NCBI RefSeq assembly: GCF_002160055.1
Contig: NZ_NFJV01000009.1
Span: 1 to 64,000 of the forward strand
DNA from: Mediterranea sp. An20
GTDB lineage: Bacteria; Bacteroidota; Bacteroidia; Bacteroidales; Bacteroidaceae
Direction: 5' to 3'
Length of the DNA stretch: 64,000 nt
Shown: positions 59,652-64,000 of the stretch, one piece after another
Layout: every line of letters starts with the position of its first letter
Position numbering within the stretch: the first letter of the stretch is position 1
Notes under the pieces: model-generated
Database searches by the model: none
Seen by the model: only the letters and a program-made list of their open reading frames with translations
What the model was told of the DNA's origin: nothing
Made by a program: the position numbers and the translations under genes

Positions 59652-61013
59652 TTACTCTTCTGGCTTCTGTGCGGCGCGTGCTTCTTCAAACTTGGCCTTC
59701 ATTGTAGGGTTGTTGCGCGTCAGCTTCTTGATGGTAAGTGCTTCTGCTTTATCGTTGGCCAGGCGGAGGTTATTCTCGCTGCCGATGAGTGCATCTTTTA
59801 TCTTTTGCAGGTGTTGGATGGATTTGTCAATCTCGTCAATCGCCGTCTTGAAGCGTTCGCTGGCCAGTCGGTAGTTACGGCCGAATTTTTCGCGGAAATC
59901 CATCAGTTGGTTCTCGAAGTTGGTCACGTCGACAGACTGGCTGCGGGCGATGGCCAGCTCTTCTTTGTATGCCAAGCTCTTCTTGGAGGTCTGTGTCAGC
60001 AGGGTGATGAGGGGCAGGAAGAACTGAGGCCGTATGACGTACATTTTGTCGTAGCGGTAAGACACGTCTACGATGCCTCCGTTGTACAGTTCGTTGTCCG
60101 GTTCCAACAGCGAGACCAGCACCGCAAACTCGCAGTTTTTCTTTCGGCGGTCGCTGTCCAGCTTTTTGAAGAAGTCCTCATTCTTGTGCTTGGGGCCTGT
60201 TCCGTCCGCTTCATTCTTCATTTCAAACATGATGGAGATGTATTCCGTTCCATCGGGACCGAAGTCGCGGAAGATGAAGTCGCCTTTGGTGCCATCGGCG
60301 GCATCGTTGTCTTTCTCAAAATAAGCTGTAGGCATTACAGGGCGCAGCATTTGGTTAAATTGGGTGGAACAATGTGTTTCCAGTGTTTCTCCAATCATTT
60401 TGGTAGACATGCGCAGCTTCAGGTCCTTGTAGTAGTCTATCTGTTCCTGCGCCACTTTCAGTTTGTTTTCATATTCCGCTTTGATAGAGTTCTCTTTGAT
60501 AGTAGCGGCTTGTTGGTCCAATCGGGCTGTGGCCTTCAGTTGGGCTATTTCAGTGTCTTTTTTCTGAATTTCGTCCTGAGCTTTCTGTTGTTCTTGCATC
60601 ACGGCAATGCGCAGTTTGTCGGCATTCTGGTCAATGGAGGATTGCATTTGGGTTATCACCCTGTCTTTTTCGGCCAGTGCGATACTCATGGCAGAGCGGC
60701 TTTTCTGTTCTGCAGCGTTCAGTTCTTGTTGCAGGCGTGCCAATTCCGCATCCTTTTGCATCAGTGAGCGTTGCATTTCACTTTCTTTCTTGGCCAGTTC
60801 CACGGCGTTCCGGCTCAGCTCTGCCCGGTATTTGGTCTCGGTCTGTGCCAATATGGCTTTCTGCTCGGCCTGCTGTTGTCTGTGCAGTTCCGTCAGCCGG
60901 CGTTCCACTTCGGCGGTAAATTCCGCATTCTTCACCTGGCTGACTATGGAGGCGTAGTCTGCCTCGTCCACCGTAAACATACTGCCGCAGCGGGGGCATT
61001 TGATTTCTTTCAT
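59652..61013 (-). CDS. DUF2130 coiled-coil protein
   Basis: From ATG 61013 the protein has 453 residues. A short zinc-ribbon-like start (KCPRCGSMF) precedes a long coiled coil (about 40-195) rich in Gln, Glu and Ala. A C-terminal DUF2130 domain follows, with [24 protein letters not shown] and then [13 protein letters not shown], resembling a PD-(D/E)XK-type fold. Function unknown; nuclease-like activity has been suggested for this fold. The longer frame from 61118 starts upstream of the promoter box. Confidence 0.85.
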   Translation of the reverse strand: MKEIKCPRCGSMFTVDEADYASIVSQVKNAEFTAEVERRLTELHRQQQAEQKAILAQTETKYRAELSRNAVELAKKESEMQRSLMQKDAELARLQQELNAAEQKSRSAMSIALAEKDRVITQMQSSIDQNADKLRIAVMQEQQKAQDEIQKKDTEIAQLKATARLDQQAATIKENSIKAEYENKLKVAQEQIDYYKDLKLRMSTKMIGETLETHCSTQFNQMLRPVMPTAYFEKDNDAADGTKGDFIFRDFGPDGTEYISIMFEMKNEADGTGPKHKNEDFFKKLDSDRRKKNCEFAVLVSLLEPDNELYNGGIVDVSYRYDKMYVIRPQFFLPLITLLTQTSKKSLAYKEELAIARSQSVDVTNFENQLMDFREKFGRNYRLASERFKTAIDEIDKSIQHLQKIKDALIGSENNLRLANDKAEALTIKKLTRNNPTMKAKFEEARAAQKPEE

Positions 61014-61043
61014 AATGACTGTCAATGATGGGTAATACGGATG

Positions 61044-61051
61044 CAAACTTA
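61044..61051 (-). promoter_or_regulatory. -7 box TAAGTTTG of the DUF2130 gene
   Basis: The minus strand reads TAAGTTTG 30 bp before the start at 61013. Upstream, 61177-61210 holds a 10-bp inverted repeat (GGAGTCCGCT/AGCGGACTCC) after the propeller gene. Confidence 0.55.
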
Positions 61052-61264
61052 CAGAAAAATCCGCGATTTTCCGTGCCTGTGGGGTGAAAAACTCCGTCCG
61101 GGCGTTGTGCCGCCGCACATCCTCTTGCCCGTGCCGGAAACGGCCTATATATTCCGTGCCGGGAGCATATCGCTTCGGAGTCCGCTCCGGATATGGATGA
61201 AGCGGACTCCAAATAGCGTTGGCGTACAGAGCATCGGGAAGCCGGTTCCGCCGGGGTGGTATTC

Positions 61265-62464
61265 CTACTTGAATTTCACCAGCATCAGCACGGGGTTGTT
61301 CTCCGGGTCAAGGCGGGACATCAGTGCTTTCAATTCGCCGGACAGCAGATGCTGTTCGTCAAAACTGTACAAAACATCCGGAAGATAGAGCGTGATGAAG
61401 CAGTTGTCCGGTGCGGACATGTTTGCCATGTCAAACCCCGTGTAATTCTTCATTTGCGGGATGTCCTTGTTGGCAAGCTGTACGGTCACCACCTTGCCCG
61501 TTTCCCGGTCGCACATCAGCACCTTGTTTTCGGACGATTCCATCTGGTGCGATTCCGGGTTGACCTGCACATGGGTTACGTTCAGAAAGCAATAGCGGTC
61601 GCTGATAAGGAGCGTGGACGACAGCATCCCCATGTCGTCTTCGCCGCCCTGCCGGATGGCTATCGGTTCCAGGACGTGGTTGGCATACCGGTAGATGGTG
61701 TCCAATGCAAAATCGGTAATCACGGCATCGCTTCCTTTCATAATCAGGGGCGACATTTGGATGGTGCTCAACATGGTAGTCCCGTTTCCTTGGTCATAAT
61801 AGTAACTGTTGTTTTTCCGTTTTTCCACTTTCAGGGGCAGGCGGGTCACCTCGCCGGTAGTTTTGGATATGAAGCAGTAGGGGTAGGGGCTGGGCGTGCC
61901 TGAGCCGGGGATTTGCAGTTTGTGCACATCATAGGCCAGCAGATAATCCTTGTCGTAATTATATATGCCGTCCGCTGATATTTCCTCGCTCAGCTTCAGT
62001 TCCCGGATGAAGTTCCCGGCAAAGTCATAGACCACAATCCTGAATTTCATGGGAGTGTCGTACACGAGAATCTCCCTGCGATCCGGGTCCACACAGAGAT
62101 TGTACGGGAAGGCATACTCCGTTTTCCCGCCTCCCACATGCCCGAACGAGCTTAGATATTTCCCTTCGGTGTTGAAAAAGAACACCTTCTTTTGCTGGAG
62201 ATCCAGGATAATCAGCGTGTCGTTCCGGCATATTATCTTGCTGATTACTCCCAGCACCGATTCGTCCGTAGTCTCCAGGGGAATGTACGTCACATCGGCT
62301 ATGTCCTGGAGAAACACTTCCTGCTCCGGATAATCCTTCTGCAGGTCGATGACCGGCAGGCCGGTTTCCGTGCCGCTGTGCGTTTCGGTGCGTGGTTTGT
62401 TTCCGCAGGAGGCGAGGAACAGGCCTCCCAAGGCAAGGGTCAGTAAAACGTGGAATGTTTTCAT
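61265..62464 (-). CDS. 6-bladed beta-propeller lipoprotein
   Basis: The 399-residue protein has a lipobox (LFLASCGNK, Cys at residue 20) and propeller blades such as [14 protein letters not shown] [16 protein letters not shown] and [21 protein letters not shown]. It belongs to the same broad family as the protein at 46780-47925. It is probably anchored to the outer membrane. Function unknown. Confidence 0.82.
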   Translation of the reverse strand: MKTFHVLLTLALGGLFLASCGNKPRTETHSGTETGLPVIDLQKDYPEQEVFLQDIADVTYIPLETTDESVLGVISKIICRNDTLIILDLQQKKVFFFNTEGKYLSSFGHVGGGKTEYAFPYNLCVDPDRREILVYDTPMKFRIVVYDFAGNFIRELKLSEEISADGIYNYDKDYLLAYDVHKLQIPGSGTPSPYPYCFISKTTGEVTRLPLKVEKRKNNSYYYDQGNGTTMLSTIQMSPLIMKGSDAVITDFALDTIYRYANHVLEPIAIRQGGEDDMGMLSSTLLISDRYCFLNVTHVQVNPESHQMESSENKVLMCDRETGKVVTVQLANKDIPQMKNYTGFDMANMSAPDNCFITLYLPDVLYSFDEQHLLSGELKALMSRLDPENNPVLMLVKFK

Positions 62465-62502
62465 CGGGCTGTCATTTTATGGGTTGAACATGGTAATGAC
62501 CG

Positions 62503-62558
62503 GAACCGGCGTCGGGAAATGATTTCTAAGGACGCCGGTTCTGATTGCCGCAAAACTA
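62503..62558 (-). promoter_or_regulatory. Promoter and leader hairpin of the propeller gene
   Basis: On the minus strand the -7 box TAGTTTTG (62551-62558) is followed directly by an inverted repeat, GAACCGGCGTC (62531-62541) with GACGCCGGTTC (62503-62513), and the start codon lies 39 bp later. The mRNA would begin with a hairpin, which may stabilise it. Confidence 0.45.
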
Positions 62559-62658
62559 CGAATTTCTTCTGAGCCGCGCAAGGAAAAAACGGGGGGGCAG
62601 CTTTTTTAGGGATTTTTACCGCCTTTTGTGTTTCCGGCGGGTAGCGTCGACCGGCAGT

Positions 62659-63894
62659 TCAAGCCTTCTTCAGCAGGCTGAACCATTGGCCGTAGGTCAG
62701 CATGCGCCATATCCACTCCAACGGGCCGAAGCGGAAGAAGCGAAGCCACACCAGGCAGAAAACCACCTGGAAGAGGTACACGCCCAGCACGATGCCCTCC
62801 GTGGCGGTCAGTCCCGTATCGGCACCCCGGCCCAGGCCGATGCCGTAGAAAAGAAACATGCCGATGACCGACTGGCTGATGTAGCACGTCAGCGCCATGC
62901 GCCCGGGAGCCGCCGGCAGTTGCCACAGCCGCAGGTGTTTCCACCGCAGGTATAGCAGGCAGAACCCCGCCGCGTAGGCAAAGCCCATGGGATAGACACT
63001 GACCAGATAGAGCAGGCTGTGGACGGTCAGCCCCAGTGGATGTCCGCTCATACAGCTCCAGGCGTAAGCCACGGACAGGGGCAGGCCCGCGAGCAGGCAG
63101 CGGCGGCACACGCGGACAAGCCATGTGCGGCGCTGCTCCAGTTCGGCATACAGTTTCTTACGGCCTATGTAGAATCCGATGAGGAACAGTCCCAGCACCT
63201 TGAAGTAGCGGTGCCCGTCCACAAACTCCTGCACCCGAACCAAGGCACCCTGCAGCAGGAACTGGAACACGCCCGTATAGTCGTGAGCGTCGCGCAGCCA
63301 GTAGGCAAAGTTGTCGTCGGTGATGCCATAGCGGGCACAGACGGCCTGCTGCGCCTCAACTACGGGTTGCGCGAGGTAGATGCCTCCCGTTTCACAGACC
63401 AGGTCAATACATACGGGTGTCAGGAGCAGGGCCAGTGCCCAAGAAAGCACTGCCTTGTCCGAGGCATGGCGGAACAGCGGGAGCAGCATTCCCATCAGGG
63501 CGTAGAGCATCAGAATATCGCCGCTCCATATAAACATCAGATGCAGGAAGCCTATCAGCGTCAGCACCCCCATGCGCCGGTAGAAGATAAGGAAGCCGTT
63601 GGCACCTTTCCGGGCAGCGTTGGCAATGATGATGGAGAAGCCGATGCCGAACAGCAAGGAGAAGAGGGTGTAGAACTTGCCGTCTACCAAGTAGTAAAGC
63701 AGCCAGCGCACTACCTTGTCCGTCTCTGCCGAGGGTAGGGCAGCAGCCGCTTCGGGATTCAGGAATGTGTAGAGCGAGAATTCGGGAAAGTTGGCTAAGG
63801 CAATGCCCAGCAAAGCGAACCCCCGCAGGGCATCGAGGATGATATATCGCTCGGAGGGCCTTACGGGGGAGGAATGTATGTGGTTATGGTTCAT
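62659..63894 (-). CDS. DUF418 membrane protein
   Basis: The 411-residue protein has about nine to ten membrane helices. It begins with RYIILDALRGFALLGIALANFPEFS, the family start shared with acyltransferase-like heparan-N-acetyltransferase relatives. The C-terminal DUF418 domain shows GRMALTCYISQSVIGMFLFYGIGLG and WRMLTYGQW. Function unknown; transport or acyl transfer has been proposed for the family. It lies 7 bp after the partial gene upstream. Confidence 0.88.
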   Translation of the reverse strand: MNHNHIHSSPVRPSERYIILDALRGFALLGIALANFPEFSLYTFLNPEAAAALPSAETDKVVRWLLYYLVDGKFYTLFSLLFGIGFSIIIANAARKGANGFLIFYRRMGVLTLIGFLHLMFIWSGDILMLYALMGMLLPLFRHASDKAVLSWALALLLTPVCIDLVCETGGIYLAQPVVEAQQAVCARYGITDDNFAYWLRDAHDYTGVFQFLLQGALVRVQEFVDGHRYFKVLGLFLIGFYIGRKKLYAELEQRRTWLVRVCRRCLLAGLPLSVAYAWSCMSGHPLGLTVHSLLYLVSVYPMGFAYAAGFCLLYLRWKHLRLWQLPAAPGRMALTCYISQSVIGMFLFYGIGLGRGADTGLTATEGIVLGVYLFQVVFCLVWLRFFRFGPLEWIWRMLTYGQWFSLLKKA

Positions 63895-63901
63895 CTTCGT
63901 T

Positions 63902-64000
63902 TTATTGCTTTCTTTCTTCGATGAGGCAGTTGGCAGGAGCGAGGATGTTCTCGTCCAGTGTGACAGAGCCGATGCTGTCGGCCACGATGTGTCCCGATGT
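63902..64000 (-). CDS. C-terminal end of an unknown protein, cut by the window edge
   Basis: A 32-residue tail ends at TAA (63902-63904 on the minus strand) and includes GHIVADSIGSVTLDENILAPAN. I do not recognise the family. The 7-bp gap to the DUF418 gene suggests one operon. Confidence 0.6.
   Translation of the reverse strand, partial: TSGHIVADSIGSVTLDENILAPANCLIEERKQ

Overview
The window looks like a chromosomal segment of a Bacteroides-type bacterium (order Bacteroidales). Intergenic regions repeatedly carry the Bacteroides promoter form, a -7 box TAnnTTTG with or without a TTTG/TTGG -33 box. The gene set fits as well: the methylmalonyl-CoA decarboxylase operon for propionate formation, DUF6452/DUF6048/DUF4199 proteins, 6-bladed beta-propeller lipoproteins, a GH84 hexosaminidase, a REC-PPDK_N fusion and Rpn-type nucleases. 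I cannot name the species.

Positions 1-19039 are most of one surface-polysaccharide (capsule or O-antigen type) operon, all on the + strand with tightly spaced or overlapping genes. It starts with the tail of a probable 4,6-dehydratase, then a broken acyltransferase. A legionaminic-acid-type nonulosonic acid module follows: LegC aminotransferase, ATP-grasp ligase, small HAD protein, NeuB/LegI synthase, NeuC/LegG epimerase, NeuA/LegF CMP transferase and a PtmE-like CBS-nucleotidyltransferase. Next come a Wzx flippase, several glycosyltransferases and an EpsG/Wzy polymerase. A second cassette encodes a GNAT-like acyltransferase, an acyl carrier protein, a FabG-like reductase and a FabH-like synthase; it looks like a dedicated supply of a short hydroxyacyl group for decorating the glycan. 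A NodB-type deacetylase, a further glycosyltransferase and an unknown membrane protein end the locus. Its right border carries an 18-codon Wzz-like stub and an IS66 remnant.

From 19.8 to 36.3 kb lie two Rpn nuclease genes, a small lipoprotein, mtaB, a glycosyltransferase, the REC-PPDK_N fusion, a FemAB-like protein, an operon of nitroreductase, small membrane protein, DUF2520, KdsC-like and Maf proteins, the lutABC operon and queDE. From 36.6 to 52.6 kb lie an envelope operon (DUF4199, GT2, DUF6452, DUF6048, mntP, apbE), an SRP RNA-tRNA-Thr unit, crcB, a PurF-like protein without the glutaminase cysteine, pepT, gcvT, a propeller lipoprotein, an M48-like protein with an altered zinc motif, rpmE2, an exported EEP-family phosphatase and fba. 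From 52.8 to 64 kb, all on the - strand, lie GH84, the sodium-pumping methylmalonyl-CoA decarboxylase operon with epimerase, a DUF2130 protein, a second propeller lipoprotein, DUF418 and a partial gene.

The least explained signals are two G7 tracts in polysaccharide genes (one with the reading frame off), the acyl-decoration cassette beside a nonulosonic acid pathway with no visible LegH, and several intergenic arrays with 21-22 bp periods plus long hairpins without U-tracts. One 21-bp repeat family occurs twice in opposite orientation.
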